The notes under the pieces are model-generated. The model made no database searches and was not told where the DNA came from. It saw nothing but the letters and a program-made list of their open reading frames with translations. Shown here piece after piece: positions 1 to 11,100 of a stretch of 64,000 bases of DNA. Position 1 is the first letter of the stretch; each line of letters begins with the position of its first letter. The position numbers and the translations under genes were made by a program. Source of the DNA: Segatella albensis DSM 11370 = JCM 12258. Its GTDB lineage: Bacteria; Bacteroidota; Bacteroidia; Bacteroidales; Bacteroidaceae. The stretch lies in NCBI RefSeq assembly GCF_000426565.1, contig NZ_AUFP01000002.1, positions 62,001-126,000 on the forward strand, given 5' to 3'.

Positions 1-1413
1 ATGATGGATCTGCGTAAAATCGATAAAGGACAGATGGCTATGCATATGCGAGAAACGAATATGATTTCTTTCATCGATGATGTGCGCACGCTCTTCGCTG
101 AACAGGCTCGTAACAAGAAGATCAATCTGAAATTCGAGCACGACTGCGATAGGCTTCCTGTATGGATTGACCGAAGTAACTTTGACAAAATCTTGGTCAA
201 CATCATCTCTAATGCCTTTAAATATACTAAGGTGGGTGGAAATATCACCATCAAACTTACGCATACAGCTGAAGAATGTAAAATAGCTATCAGCGATGAC
301 GGAGAGAAGATTGCAGAGGATAAACTAGAACGTATATTCGACCGCTTCTACCAGACACCGACGACGGCTAACGATCGCCATATTGGTACGGGTATCGGTC
401 TCGACCTGACACGTTCTCTCGTGGAACTTCACTATGGTAATATCGAGGCTCATAATAACGAAGACAAGGGTTGCGAATTTGTCGTTACCATTCCGTTAGG
501 TAATGAGCATCTGAAACCTGAAGAGATGATTTCTGATTCTCTTGATGCTGAAGAGGAGAAACGTATAGAGGCACAGAATGATGTTGAGGAAACGATTGTA
601 GATGATGACATCGAAGATGTTCTAAACACGGAGACAACAGGTAAGGGTAAACGTACTACGGTTGCCATCGTGGAGGACGACGAGGAGATTTCCAAATATC
701 TTGAGAGTGAGTTGGGAAGAGACTATAAGATCACAACTTATCCAAATGGTAAGGATGCGTTGGAAGGTATCCTCCGCAAGGAAAGACCTAACTTGGTGAT
801 TAGTGATGTCATGATGCCGGAAATGGACGGAAACACGCTCTGTGCTAATCTCAAGAACAATATCAATACCAATGATATTCCGGTCATCCTGCTGACGGCA
901 AAGAGCCGTGACGAGGACAGACTGGAGGGATTGGAAACCGGTGCTGATGCTTTCATCGTGAAACCTTTCAATATGGATATTCTTCGTCGTACTGTTGTCA
1001 ACTTATTACAGCAGAGGCAGACTCTTCGCAACAAATTCAATGGCAATGAGTCGCAAAAGAGCAGAATTGACGAGATCAAGATGCAGAGTCCTGACGAGAA
1101 ATTGTTGGAGAGAATCATGGGCGTTATCAACGCTAACATCAGCAATCCTGAGTTAAGTGTCAATATGATTTCTGAACAGGTGGGTATCAGCCGTGTCCAT
1201 TTATACCGTAAGATGAAGGAGCTGACAAACCAAACTCCTCATGGTTTCATCCGTAACATACGATTACAACAGGCTGCCAAACTGTTGAAACAGCAAGGAC
1301 AGAATGTAACGGATGTGATGTATGCTTGTGGATTCAACAATCCGGCTTCTTTCTCAACTACATTCAAGGCTCTCTATGGTGTTTCGCCTCGTGATTATAT
1401 GAATCAGAAATAA
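1..1413 (+). CDS. Hybrid two-component system regulator, C-terminal part (cut by window edge)
   Basis: The reading frame is already open at base 1, so this is the 3' part of a longer gene. Visible domains are a HATPase_c kinase domain (residues about 20-168, with N-box around ISNAFKYT and G2 box GTGIGL), a response-regulator receiver domain (about 220-335, phospho-acceptor Asp in VISDVMMP and Lys in VKPF), and an AraC-type helix-turn-helix domain (about 370-468). This order is typical of Bacteroidetes hybrid two-component systems, which sense a periplasmic ligand and act as DNA-binding regulators, often of glycan-use genes. The sensor half lies outside the window, so the ligand cannot be inferred. 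Confidence 0.93.
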   Translation: MMDLRKIDKGQMAMHMRETNMISFIDDVRTLFAEQARNKKINLKFEHDCDRLPVWIDRSNFDKILVNIISNAFKYTKVGGNITIKLTHTAEECKIAISDDGEKIAEDKLERIFDRFYQTPTTANDRHIGTGIGLDLTRSLVELHYGNIEAHNNEDKGCEFVVTIPLGNEHLKPEEMISDSLDAEEEKRIEAQNDVEETIVDDDIEDVLNTETTGKGKRTTVAIVEDDEEISKYLESELGRDYKITTYPNGKDALEGILRKERPNLVISDVMMPEMDGNTLCANLKNNINTNDIPVILLTAKSRDEDRLEGLETGADAFIVKPFNMDILRRTVVNLLQQRQTLRNKFNGNESQKSRIDEIKMQSPDEKLLERIMGVINANISNPELSVNMISEQVGISRVHLYRKMKELTNQTPHGFIRNIRLQQAAKLLKQQGQNVTDVMYACGFNNPASFSTTFKALYGVSPRDYMNQK

Positions 1414-1477
1414 GCAAGGAACTTGAGTTGGCATAATATTTGCATCATCAAGGATATATAATCAAACAAATAATAAT

Positions 1478-2278
1478 ATGGCAGCAGGAAAATGGATAGG
1501 CGGAGCCTTAGGCTGGATTACAGGAGGTCCTCTCGGAGCTCTTGTAGGGTTTGCAATGGGATATCTTTTCGATAAAGGATTAGATAATTACAGCGAAAAC
1601 GATACGTATATTAATCGTGAATACGATGATTATGGGTCAACACATCGACAATATCGACAAGAAGAGCAACGAAATTCCTTCATGTTCTCTTTATTGGTCC
1701 TCACAGCCTACATCATTCGCGCCGACGGTAAGGTGATGCATTCTGAGATGGAAGTAGTAAGAAACTTCCTTCGACAGAATTTCGGAGAATCCGCAAAGGT
1801 ACAAGGAGAACAAATACTGTTGAAGATCTTTGAACAACAGAAGAATATAGGAGCCCAACAGTTTGAAAGTGTTATCCGTGACAGTTGTCATCAGATTGCT
1901 GTCTATATGCCTTTTGAACAGCGTTTACAACTCATCAACTTCTTGACGATTATAGCCAGAGCCGATGGTATTGTAGCGACAGAAGAGGTAAAAGCTATAA
2001 AAAATGTAGCTATCCATCTGGGATTGTCTATAGCCGATGTAGAATCTATGCTCAACCTCAAGGATGGCAGTACAAATCTAGACGCAGCATATAAAGTGTT
2101 GGGGGTATCACCGGATGCCAGCAATGATGAGGTAAAGAAAGCCTATCGTAAGTTGGCATTACAGAATCATCCTGACCGTGTTGCCACTCTTGGTGAAGAC
2201 ATAAAAAAAGCGGCAGAGATTAAATTTAAAGAAATCAATGCCGCTAAAGAACTTATATGGAAGGAAAGAGGTCTTTAA
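1478..2278 (+). CDS. DjlA-like co-chaperone (TerB domain plus C-terminal J domain)
   Basis: The 266-residue protein has a glycine-rich hydrophobic N-terminus (residues 8-35) that could insert in the membrane, a TerB-like helical domain (about 67-190) and a C-terminal J domain (about 200-266) with the HPD motif in NHPDR that stimulates DnaK. The order matches E. coli DjlA (271 aa). Its likely role is recruiting DnaK at the membrane. The stop codon overlaps that of the convergent zinc-ribbon gene, leaving no spacer. The membrane topology is inferred. Confidence 0.85.
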   Translation: MAAGKWIGGALGWITGGPLGALVGFAMGYLFDKGLDNYSENDTYINREYDDYGSTHRQYRQEEQRNSFMFSLLVLTAYIIRADGKVMHSEMEVVRNFLRQNFGESAKVQGEQILLKIFEQQKNIGAQQFESVIRDSCHQIAVYMPFEQRLQLINFLTIIARADGIVATEEVKAIKNVAIHLGLSIADVESMLNLKDGSTNLDAAYKVLGVSPDASNDEVKKAYRKLALQNHPDRVATLGEDIKKAAEIKFKEINAAKELIWKERGL

Positions 2279-3099
2279 GCCTCTTCTCCTTCTGTTTTCT
2301 TCTTACGAATAGTACGCTTGCGCTTTGGCTTTTCTTCTTTTACTTCAGATTTAACACCTGCCAATTCTGGGTCAATAAGGATACGACCACAGTATTCACA
2401 AACGATAATCTTCTTGTGCATCTTGATATCCAACTGACGCTGAGGCGGAATCTTGTTGAAGCAACCACCACAGGCATCACGCTGTACATACACGATACCA
2501 AGACCATTACGAGCACCCTTACGGATACGCTTGAAGCTGGTAAGAAGACGCTCTTCGATCTTACTCTCAAGTTCGGTTGCCTTCTCTTTCAATTTAGCTT
2601 CCTCTTCCTTGGTCTCGCTGACAATCTCAGAAAGTTCTGTACGCTTCTCGGCAAGAGCTGTCTCATGATCTTCAATAGTCTGCTGAGTGTACTCTAACTC
2701 TTTACCCTTTTCTTCAACCTTAATCTGAGCTTCCTTGATCTTCTTCTCGCAAAGTTGAATCTCAAGTTCCTGGAATTCAATCTCCTTACTCAAGGTATCA
2801 TACTCACGGTTATTCTTTACCTCATCAAGCTGCTTCTTGTAACGCTCCAAGCTCTGCTCTGCATCAGTGATTTCACCTTTCTTTTGAGAAATTGCTCTTT
2901 GGAATTCATCAATCTCTCGCTCAATCTTCTCATAACGAGTCTTCAAGCCCTCGATCTCATCTTCAAGGTCTTTTACCTCAAGAGGAAGCTCACCACGAAT
3001 AGCACGCTTCTCATCGATAGCTGACAAGGTAGTCTGCAACTGGAAGAGAGTTCTCAACTTCTCTTCTACGGTCAATTCTGAAGGATCTTTCTTTGCCAT
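2275..3099 (-). CDS. Coiled-coil protein with C-terminal C4 zinc ribbon (CdsZ/DUF164 type)
   Basis: The first ~200 of 274 residues are a long charged coiled coil. Near residues 209-240 come two CxxC pairs (CGGC and CEYC) forming a C4 zinc ribbon, followed by a lysine/arginine-rich tail. This is the architecture of the family annotated as zinc-ribbon, possibly nucleic-acid-binding. The gene lies 26 bases downstream of the Nif3-like gene on the same strand, a pairing seen in many bacteria, so they are probably co-transcribed. Molecular function is not settled from sequence. Confidence 0.85.
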   Translation of the reverse strand: MAKKDPSELTVEEKLRTLFQLQTTLSAIDEKRAIRGELPLEVKDLEDEIEGLKTRYEKIEREIDEFQRAISQKKGEITDAEQSLERYKKQLDEVKNNREYDTLSKEIEFQELEIQLCEKKIKEAQIKVEEKGKELEYTQQTIEDHETALAEKRTELSEIVSETKEEEAKLKEKATELESKIEERLLTSFKRIRKGARNGLGIVYVQRDACGGCFNKIPPQRQLDIKMHKKIIVCEYCGRILIDPELAGVKSEVKEEKPKRKRTIRKKKTEGEEA

Positions 3100-3125
3100 A
3101 TTATTGATATATTATATATTGTATT

Positions 3126-3914
3126 TTATAAGTAAATTATCGGATTCGTATTGGTCTCTGCTATTTCACATCTCACTTCCGGGCAAGCCTTTTGTATGAT
3201 GCTCTGGAAGACTTCAGTCACGTATTGTTCACTCTGATAGTGACCTATCACGCAAATCTGTATTTCCTGTTCATGACCGAAATATTCATGATAGCTCATC
3301 TCACCGGTGATAAAAGCATCTACTCCTGCAGCAATGGCCTCTTCAAGTAGAAAACTTCCTGCACCACCACAGACTGCAACCTTCTTGATAGGACGGCGCA
3401 ACAGTTGATTACAACATACGCTCTCGACCTCAAAGACATGACGAAGTTTTATCACTAGGTCATCGGCAGCCAACGGTTCTTCGAAGGTTCCAATTACACC
3501 TTCTCCACCTTTTACGCCATTCACTTCCTGTAATTTCCCCAAGAAGTCAGGATTCTCAAGACCAAGTTTTTCGGCAATCTTGAAATTCACTCCACCCTGG
3601 GCCGCATCCAGATTGGTATGCATGCTCACGATAGCGATGTCGTTTTTTACCGCCTTACGAACAGCACGCTGCACGTAGTCTTCATCTGTCACACGTCGTA
3701 ACTTTCTGAAGATTATCGGATGATGACTCACAATAAGATTACAACCCTTACGGATAGCCTCATCGACAATTTCCTCAGTCACGTCAAGACACAATAAAGC
3801 CCCTGAGACTTCCACCCCTGTTAATCCAACCTGCAACCCGGCATTATCATAGTCTTCTTGCAGAGGCAGAGGCGCGAATTGTTCAAGGGCATCAATTACC
3901 TTTTGTATGTTCAC
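3126..3914 (-). CDS. Nif3-like dinuclear metal centre protein (YbgI family)
   Basis: At 262 residues this fits the short form of the Nif3/YbgI family, which forms toroidal hexamers binding two metal ions per subunit. Candidate ligands are the His pair in SHHPIIF (residues 64-65) and a late His in GHYQSE. Some members have been linked to GTP cyclohydrolase-like chemistry, but the substrate is generally unknown. It is the first gene of a two-gene minus-strand operon with the zinc-ribbon protein and has a good -7 element 30 bases upstream. Confidence 0.9.
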   Translation of the reverse strand: MNIQKVIDALEQFAPLPLQEDYDNAGLQVGLTGVEVSGALLCLDVTEEIVDEAIRKGCNLIVSHHPIIFRKLRRVTDEDYVQRAVRKAVKNDIAIVSMHTNLDAAQGGVNFKIAEKLGLENPDFLGKLQEVNGVKGGEGVIGTFEEPLAADDLVIKLRHVFEVESVCCNQLLRRPIKKVAVCGGAGSFLLEEAIAAGVDAFITGEMSYHEYFGHEQEIQICVIGHYQSEQYVTEVFQSIIQKACPEVRCEIAETNTNPIIYL

Positions 3915-3943
3915 GCTTGTATAAGCCTTTATATATTACCGTG

Positions 3944-3974
3944 CAAAGATACATATTATATTGTAATTATGCAA
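3944..3974 (-). promoter_or_regulatory. Bacteroidetes-type promoter for the Nif3-like gene
   Basis: On the minus strand TATCTTTG (3951-3944) is preceded after 19 bases by TTGC (3974-3971), close to the TTTG/TAnnTTTG consensus. Transcription would run into the gene starting at 3914. Confidence 0.6.
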
Positions 3975-4026
3975 GGTTTTAACTAATTTTAGTTAGTACA
4001 TCTTCTTAAATTCGCTCTTTTTTGTT

Positions 4027-4034
4027 TAACTTTG
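4027..4034 (+). promoter_or_regulatory. -7 element (TAACTTTG) of the aguA-aguB promoter
   Basis: TAACTTTG followed by C matches TAnnTTTG and lies 30 bases before the aguA start. No clear -33 element is visible, so assignment rests on the -7 box and position. Confidence 0.5.
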
Positions 4035-4064
4035 CACAATTAATAACAATCAATCTCATATCCT

Positions 4065-5153
4065 ATGAACATTACTTTGCAAAGTGACTTTATCCTCCCA
4101 CCTGAGTGGTATCCGCAAAGCGGCATTCAACTGACATGGCCTCATACCAACACCGATTGGGCTCCTTATCTTGATGATATCACACGTACTTTCATCGAGA
4201 TGACCCGTATCATCGCTGCACGCGAGAAGGTTCTCATCGTCACACCTCACGTCAACGAAGTAAAAGATTCTTTGAAACAGGAACTTGGGGAGGACTTGTG
4301 CAAGAATCTTGTCTTTTATGAGATTGACACCAACGATACTTGGGCACGTGACCATGGAGCTATCACATTGGTCTCTACAGGTAAAGCTAAGGGATTCAAC
4401 ATCCATAACCATCTTCTCGACTTCAAGTTCAATGGTTGGGGTGAGAAGTTTGCTTACGAGAAAGATAATGCCATCAATCTACAACTCTATTATGCAGGTG
4501 CATTCAATGCTGCTCTGGAAAATCATACGGATTTCACACTGGAAGGCGGCAGCATCGAGAGTGATGGTAAGGGTTCTGTCTTTACGACGACCAGTTGTCT
4601 GATGGCCCCTCATCGCAATCAACCTCTTCGACAAAATGACATTGAGAATCGACTCAAGATTATTTTCCATGCTTCTCGCATTGTATGGCTGAATCATGGT
4701 CAACTGATTGGCGACGATACTGACGGACATATCGATACCATCGTCAGACTGGCTCCTAATGATACTATTCTATATATGGGAGCCGGAAAGGAGGACGATG
4801 AACAGCATGATGACTTTGTGGCATTGGAATCGGAACTACAGGAGTTACGTACCCTCGAAGGAAATCCTTATCGTCTGCTCCGTCTACCTATGCCTGACGC
4901 CATCTATGACGGTGAAGATCGCTTACCTGCCACTTATGCCAACTTCGTTATTCTCAATGGGGCTGTCATCGTACCTACTTACAACCAACCGAAGAATGAT
5001 GCCGAGGCCTTGGAGCAGGTACAGAAAGCCTTCCCTAACTATGAGATCATCGGACTCGATGCACGTACTGTCATCCGACAACATGGTTCATTACATTGCC
5101 TGACAATGCAATACCCAAAAGATATTCTCACCCAACGTAATCAGATCTATTAA
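4065..5153 (+). CDS. aguA: Agmatine deiminase
   Basis: This 362-residue protein belongs to the guanidino-group-modifying (PAD-like) superfamily and should hydrolyse agmatine to N-carbamoylputrescine plus ammonia in the cytoplasm. Visible signature elements are WARDHG (93-98), LEGGSIE (159-165), GHID with His222, and the catalytic cysteine in HCLTMQ (Cys345). N-carbamoylputrescine amidase follows after 9 bases, which supports this assignment over peptidylarginine deiminase. Together they make putrescine from decarboxylated arginine. Confidence 0.93.
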   Translation: MNITLQSDFILPPEWYPQSGIQLTWPHTNTDWAPYLDDITRTFIEMTRIIAAREKVLIVTPHVNEVKDSLKQELGEDLCKNLVFYEIDTNDTWARDHGAITLVSTGKAKGFNIHNHLLDFKFNGWGEKFAYEKDNAINLQLYYAGAFNAALENHTDFTLEGGSIESDGKGSVFTTTSCLMAPHRNQPLRQNDIENRLKIIFHASRIVWLNHGQLIGDDTDGHIDTIVRLAPNDTILYMGAGKEDDEQHDDFVALESELQELRTLEGNPYRLLRLPMPDAIYDGEDRLPATYANFVILNGAVIVPTYNQPKNDAEALEQVQKAFPNYEIIGLDARTVIRQHGSLHCLTMQYPKDILTQRNQIY

Positions 5154-5162
5154 TATATAACA

Positions 5163-6047
5163 ATGAAAGAAATCAAAGTAGGTTTTTTACAACAACATAA
5201 TACCAGTAGTCTGCAAAATAATATGGTTAGACTGGCCGAAGGCATTGCTAACCTAGCAGAAAGAGGTGCACAACTGATTGTATTACAGGAACTTCACAAT
5301 TCACTCTATTTTTGTCAGGTTGAATCTGTGGATAACTTCAATCTTGCAGAACCTATTCCCGGTCCTTCCACTAACTTCTATGGTGAATTGGCCCGACAAT
5401 ATGGTGTGGTCATCGTCACCTCTTTATTCGAGAAACGTGCACCAGGCCTATATCACAATACAGCCGTTGTTATTGAAAAAGATGGTACTATAGCTGGTAA
5501 ATACAGAAAGATGCACATCCCTGATGACCCTGCCTACTATGAGAAATTCTATTTCACACCAGGCGACTTAGGATTCCATCCTATCGACACATCAGTCGGA
5601 CGATTAGGTGTACTCGTATGTTGGGACCAGTGGTATCCTGAAGCAGCACGTCTGATGGCTCTACAGGGGGCAGAAATACTTATCTACCCTACTGCCATTG
5701 GATACGAGAGCAGCGACACTCCTGAGGAACAGGAACGCCAGCGCGAGGCTTGGACAACCGTCATGCGTGGTCATGCTGTAGCCAACGGCTTGCCTGTCAT
5801 TGCAGTCAATCGTGTAGGCTACGAACCGGATCCAAGTGGACAGACTGGTGGTATTCAATTTTGGGGAAGTAGTTTTGTAGCTGGACCTCAGGGAGAATTA
5901 CATTATCGGGCCAGCAATGATGAGGAGGAAAGTGTTATTGTCAACATTGATTTAGACCACAGTGAACAGGTACGCCGCTGGTGGCCTTTCCTTCGCGATC
6001 GCAGAATCGATAAATATGACGACATCACGAAGAGATTCATCGATTAA
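5163..6047 (+). CDS. aguB: N-carbamoylputrescine amidase
   Basis: A nitrilase-superfamily amidase of 294 residues. The catalytic triad is readable: Glu43 in LQELHNS, Lys116 in YRKMHIPDDP and Cys153 in LVCWDQWYPE. It converts N-carbamoylputrescine to putrescine, CO2 and ammonia, completing the pathway begun by aguA immediately upstream in the same operon. A strong hairpin terminator follows 21 bases after the stop. Confidence 0.93.
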   Translation: MKEIKVGFLQQHNTSSLQNNMVRLAEGIANLAERGAQLIVLQELHNSLYFCQVESVDNFNLAEPIPGPSTNFYGELARQYGVVIVTSLFEKRAPGLYHNTAVVIEKDGTIAGKYRKMHIPDDPAYYEKFYFTPGDLGFHPIDTSVGRLGVLVCWDQWYPEAARLMALQGAEILIYPTAIGYESSDTPEEQERQREAWTTVMRGHAVANGLPVIAVNRVGYEPDPSGQTGGIQFWGSSFVAGPQGELHYRASNDEEESVIVNIDLDHSEQVRRWWPFLRDRRIDKYDDITKRFID

Positions 6048-6068
6048 AACATATCCATATCAAAGTAA

Positions 6069-6109
6069 TGAACTTGTGAACGACCTAATATATAGCGTTC
6101 ACAAGTTCA
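6069..6109 (+). terminator. Intrinsic terminator of aguA-aguB
   Basis: A perfect 14-bp inverted repeat (6069-6082 with 6096-6109) with a 13-base loop is followed on the plus strand by a T-rich run (TTTTGTTT). It lies between convergent genes and may also stop the minus-strand TonB-C gene. Confidence 0.8.
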
Positions 6110-6129
6110 TTTTGTTTATATCAGGACCT

Positions 6130-6612
6130 CTAAAAGTATTTCTTGGGAGTATCATATTTGAAATTAACAGCCACAGCCATTGCATATCTTACAGGATTGC
6201 CATCAACCTCAGCTGGTTTCCATTTCTTCATCTTTACCCTCTTCACCGCCTCAAGAGAAGCATTATCCAAAGGTGGAGTGATACCTTTCACCACCCTGAA
6301 ATTACTACAACTACCATCTTTCTCTATCACAAAGCCGACAACAACACGAGAACCTTTCTCATCTAAACCATTGATCAATTCTTTTGGTATACTTTGGGCT
6401 TTCTCGTTTATTAATTTCATTAGGGCAGCCATCCCTCCCGGATAAGAAGGTCGCTTATCTGCAAGCTTATAAACATCTACCGAATCCTTGACAAGTTCAG
6501 CCTTGGGAGGATTCTCCGCTGCCTTCAATAGATCCAATAAGTTCTGAGCTGATGCCGTAACCGAACACATCATTAGAACACTTACACAAATCACCTGTTT
6601 AAAGTTTTTCAT
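6130..6612 (-). CDS. Small secreted protein with TonB C-terminal domain
   Basis: This 160-residue protein starts with a Sec signal peptide ending near ASAQ, followed by a linker and a TonB_C-like fold (about 55-155) with the usual core around VVVGFVIEKDG and KMKKWKPA. It has no proline-rich stretch and is far shorter than a full TonB. It is probably periplasmic and could act as a stand-alone energy-transducer domain or bind a different envelope partner. It is monocistronic. Function beyond the fold is unknown. Confidence 0.75.
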   Translation of the reverse strand: MKNFKQVICVSVLMMCSVTASAQNLLDLLKAAENPPKAELVKDSVDVYKLADKRPSYPGGMAALMKLINEKAQSIPKELINGLDEKGSRVVVGFVIEKDGSCSNFRVVKGITPPLDNASLEAVKRVKMKKWKPAEVDGNPVRYAMAVAVNFKYDTPKKYF

Positions 6613-6645
6613 TCTTTTATTATGTTCAATATTAGATTATTAATG

Positions 6646-6653
6646 CAAAGATA
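6646..6653 (-). promoter_or_regulatory. -7 element (TATCTTTG) upstream of the TonB-C gene
   Basis: The minus strand reads TATCTTTGC about 34 bases ahead of the start at 6612. No convincing -33 box was seen. Confidence 0.5.
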
Positions 6654-6719
6654 TGCATTTCAAAACAGAAAAGAGCCATTAGGTTCCATCTTTTTGATGC
6701 GAATTCAATTATATTAACA

Positions 6720-6759
6720 CAAAGAGCATGCTTCCGAAGCAAGAAAACATGCTCTTTGA
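6720..6759 (-). terminator. Hairpin after the AmpG-like gene
   Basis: An 11-bp perfect inverted repeat (6720-6730 with 6749-6759) sits 21 bases downstream of the AmpG-like stop. There is no long T-run on the minus strand, so termination strength is uncertain. Confidence 0.5.
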
Positions 6760-6779
6760 GAATAAAAAGTACGAATCAT

Positions 6780-8069
6780 TTATTCGTCTTCGATCTCGAG
6801 GTCATCCTTGCGGCCGAATTCCGGATCAATATGTACAAACTTAGTAACAAGGAATGTGACCACACAACTCATCATGATGACCACGAAGAACATCCGATAA
6901 CCTAACAGTTCCTGTAACGCTCCACTCACGAATCCCGGTAACATCAAACTGATGGTCATCAAGGCTGTACAGAGTGCATAATGACTGGTTTTATAATCTC
7001 CCTGAGAGAAGTAAATCAGATAAAGCATGTAAGCCGTGAAACCAAATCCGTAACCGAATTGCTCCACAAAGAGACAACTGCTGATCACCAAGATATTATT
7101 CGTCATCATATAACTGAGCAAGATATATACACAGTCTGGTAGCGTGATGGCACAAACCATCGGCCACAACCACTTTTTCAGTCCATCCTTAGATACGGCC
7201 ATACCACCTAGAATACCACCCAACAACAGACCTACGACGCCCACAGTACCCGATGCCAGTCCATATTCCTGTGGCGACAATCCCAGACCACCGTTATGCG
7301 AAGCATCGATAAGAAACAGAGGAGTAATCTTTGTAAGGAATCCTTCAGGCATTCGATAGAACAACATGAAGCAAACTGCCGTGAGCAGATATGGCTTATG
7401 AAAGAATGTAACCACTGTATGCCCAAATTCTGTCAAGATATCATGTGTAGTGACCCCTAAACGAGGGCGATCAACCTTCGGCTCTGGCAGAATATAGCGA
7501 TGCCAAGCCCATAACGCAATAAACAATCCTGTAACACCATAGAAGGTAAGACTCCACGAAAAACGGATATTATTACGGAATATCACTTGCAGATTACCCG
7601 CTATCATCACCAGTACACCTTGACCAAAAATCATAGCCAAGCGATAGAATGTACTTCTGATGCCTACAAAAAGAGACTGGTCGTGCTCACTCAATCCTAA
7701 CATATAGAAGCCATCGGCTGCAATATCATGCGTGGCACTGGAGAATGCCATCAAGAAGAAAAAGAACAAGGTAGACTGCAACCACCACACCGTAGGGATA
7801 GTGAAAGCTACCCCGGCAAGGGACGCCCCAATCAACAACTGCATAGCCACCGTCCACCAACGCTTGGTCTTGATAATATCCACAAAAGGACTCCATATCG
7901 GTTTAAGCATCCATGGCAAATTCAGCCAGGAAGTATAAAATGTAATTTCCGCATTGCTCAGACCCATCTGCTTATACATCACCAAGGATACCACGGTGAC
8001 AATGACATTTGGCAGTCCTTCAGCAAAGTAAAGAGTCGGTATCCAGCTCCAAGGATTTCTATTTTTCAT
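6780..8069 (-). CDS. AmpG-like MFS transporter (muropeptide permease family)
   Basis: A 429-residue polytopic membrane protein with about 12 hydrophobic segments, resembling AmpG and acetyl-CoA-transporter-like MFS proteins; the opening PTLYFAEGLP is typical. AmpG imports anhydro-muropeptides for cell-wall recycling. It lies 32 bases downstream of the 1235-residue fusion carrying a SpoIID domain, a fold associated with cleaving peptidoglycan glycan strands, so the pair may process and import wall fragments. The substrate is inferred from family and neighbour only. Confidence 0.85.
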   Translation of the reverse strand: MKNRNPWSWIPTLYFAEGLPNVIVTVVSLVMYKQMGLSNAEITFYTSWLNLPWMLKPIWSPFVDIIKTKRWWTVAMQLLIGASLAGVAFTIPTVWWLQSTLFFFFLMAFSSATHDIAADGFYMLGLSEHDQSLFVGIRSTFYRLAMIFGQGVLVMIAGNLQVIFRNNIRFSWSLTFYGVTGLFIALWAWHRYILPEPKVDRPRLGVTTHDILTEFGHTVVTFFHKPYLLTAVCFMLFYRMPEGFLTKITPLFLIDASHNGGLGLSPQEYGLASGTVGVVGLLLGGILGGMAVSKDGLKKWLWPMVCAITLPDCVYILLSYMMTNNILVISSCLFVEQFGYGFGFTAYMLYLIYFSQGDYKTSHYALCTALMTISLMLPGFVSGALQELLGYRMFFVVIMMSCVVTFLVTKFVHIDPEFGRKDDLEIEDE

Positions 8070-8101
8070 GATGTTGAATCTTTACAAATGTTTCCGTTCT
8101 T

Positions 8102-11100
8102 TTATTTATAGATTTTCTTGATATCGGCACCTTGATAATAGTGCAACAGGATCTGGTCGTATTTGTACCCCTGTTCACCCATAACGGCAGCACCTATCTG
8201 GCACAATCCTACTCCATGTCCCCAACCTGCACCGATAATTTCAAACTGCTGTGGCACACCGTTAGCATCCTTCTCTGCCTTGTCTACTACAAAAGCAGAA
8301 CTGTAAAGATGCGAAGAACTTAGTGTGCGACGAATCTCAAGTTCCTTACCGATAATGAAGCTCTTCTCACTTCCCACGATGCGGAGACGAGAAATTCTAC
8401 CACTCTTTCCACGTTCCAAAGGTTCCAGATCCAAGATATCTCCCAAACTCATCTTAAGACTATCCTCTATCAACTGACGAATTTCCGCCTGTGTATAGGT
8501 TACTTTCCAGCGATAGAAGTCCACAGTTTCCTGATCATAATCATTCAACACCTGCGACAGAATCTTCTTATCATTCGTGTTACAGAAAGCATCCGGTGAC
8601 GTACGAATCCATTGTTCTGCATTCGCTTCCACAGTGAGATCAGGCAACTCTTGTTTACCATCACGTACCGCCAATAGATAAGGTTTCTTGATATTCTCCC
8701 AGCAATACTGGAACTCTTCGGTGACACCACCACAACATTTTGAGAAGCGAGCGTCACAAATCTCATCACCACTCATCAAGATCTGACCACGGGTAGCCTT
8801 GATAGCCTCAGCGACATGTGGAGAAGTCTCTTTGGTTATACCTTGATAGCGCTGACAATGGTCATCGGCACACACATCAAAGATGGTATGGTCTTCGCGG
8901 TCGTACCAGCGAACCAACTCATCATCTTTCTTTACGAAAGAGAAGAAACTATTGCCTTGTTCAGCCACCTTACGGCGTTTCTCCATCTGTGCCAACAACC
9001 AACTGCGGGAAATCACAGCATGAGCCTTGAGAAGTTCCAAACTCGAAGTAGCACTCATCTCACTCGAGATCACACTCTCTAAGTATTTTTCTACTGGCAA
9101 CTCGTTGATTGCACAGATTTTATCTTCCTCTACGACAAAAGACAACGTCCCCAAGAAAGTCTGAGTCTCTTTACGTTCCCAATGGAAGTTCACACCAATG
9201 GTCACATCGTCGAGCGAGAAAGAAGCATCATTACTCTGAGGATGGAAAGTAAGTTTACTATACTGATTACCATTCCATAAGATACCACCCTCGGAGAATT
9301 CCACAGTCTGCTCTCCTTCCACCTTCGTACCCTTGGCTAGATAAGGTTTGTTGAGTACGAAATGAACCTTCTGTGCCGATACGATTCCGACAGTCACGTC
9401 AGGCTGTTGGTTACCGAACATCGTCTCAAGATGTGGCGTCAACTTATCGAGAACTATACGCATGGTCTCATCAGTAATTGTCATTTCCTGCAAGATATCA
9501 TACAGTTGACTACCCGTAATACGCTCGAAATCTTGCTCTCGTGGCGTTATCGCAAGTCCTGCCATATCCAGAGCACCCGGAGAGATAAGTATCTTACTGT
9601 CATCTTCAGCGAAATAACAATCCGGACGATGCTTCTTTCGTGGGAAGACAACGCTAACATATTCATCATCCTGTCGCCAAGCCACGATATTCATCATAGG
9701 TTCAGTTTCATCCTTCTGCTGTGGCAGAGAGCGATAGAGTTTCCTGAACAATTGCATATCAGCCTCAGCAGTTTTTGTACGAATCACGAAAGCCTTACAA
9801 GGATAATCCTTGATAACCGAAAGGCTCTCCTGCTCGTTCAGAGCAATAACGACATCCAAGTTTCTGCTCAGTCGCCCCCATTCTGTCTGTAGTGGTAACA
9901 CACCACTCGTTCCAGCTTGGAAATGCATGTGGTCCGGTGCACTGGCACCACACTTCGGACCGTTATAGAATACCATCAACTGGTCGTATTCACTCAATAT
10001 CTTATGTATCTCGCCATAATTTTCGAGTATCGCCTGTGGCTTATGCTTACGGGCAGGAATCGTGAAATGCGTTGGCAGAATAGGGAACGGATTCACCAAC
10101 AGATGGAATTTGCCGTCGATATTCTTCGACATCTGCACATCCGGACGATTCTGGTCACAGAGGAAACATGCACGTTTGGCGATTGTATTCTTGTCTATCT
10201 TCGCCCCTGTACTTACAATTCGTGCTGGGTTAAACTGTACCTTAAGATTTATCGAAGTATGCTCACCTTCCACGGCAAGATCTCGTGTCTTCACCTGTGT
10301 CAGGTCACGATAACGTTTACGTACGTCATCCCATATCTCGATCTGTCGATTGAAGAATCGGGTAAGACTGTTGTTGGTATGCTCCAGAGTACCAGCAGCC
10401 AACTGTTTGCGAGCCATAATCTCCATCGTACGCAGTCGATCTTTGTAGAGATTATTTGCATTCACCTTTTCGATACTCAGATTACTGTCACTATTACCAC
10501 CCCATCGACGGCATAGATACAGTTCTTCATAGATTCTTCCGATACGATAATGGCGACTAAACGCCAAACCTAAGGCATAGTCTTCACCATAACTGGTATT
10601 CGGGAACTGCAACTGACGGAGAATAGGCGTAAAGAAAGCACGCGGAGCACCAAGGCCATTGATACGCAACGCATTATTACATCCATTATCATCCGTCCAC
10701 TCCTTATGATCAATCATACCGGGAGGCAACGTATTGAGGTCGAAATCGCACATTCTATAACTACCGATGATCATAGCCGCCTTCTGCTTATGGAAGGCAT
10801 CCACGATTTTCTGCAAAGTATATGGAGAAGAATACAAGTCATCACTATCGAGCTGTACGGCGAAACGACCACAGAAGTTGGAATTGATAGCTTCGTTCCA
10901 GCAACCTCCGATACCCAAGTCATCGCGTTCCGGTACGATGACATGCAGATGCTCATACTTAGCTGCCAACGCATCGAGGATTTCACCCGTACGGTCGGTA
11001 CTATGATTGTTGACAACGATAACATTGAAATCGAATTTGGCTTTCTGTGTGAGCGCACTCTCCACGGCATCAGCCACAGTCTTCTCACGATTGAACACAG

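Noticed and set aside
9917..10516. Long open frames antisense to the 1235-residue fusion
   Set aside because: The minus-strand protein has clear domains in this stretch; the antisense frames show no family features or promoters.
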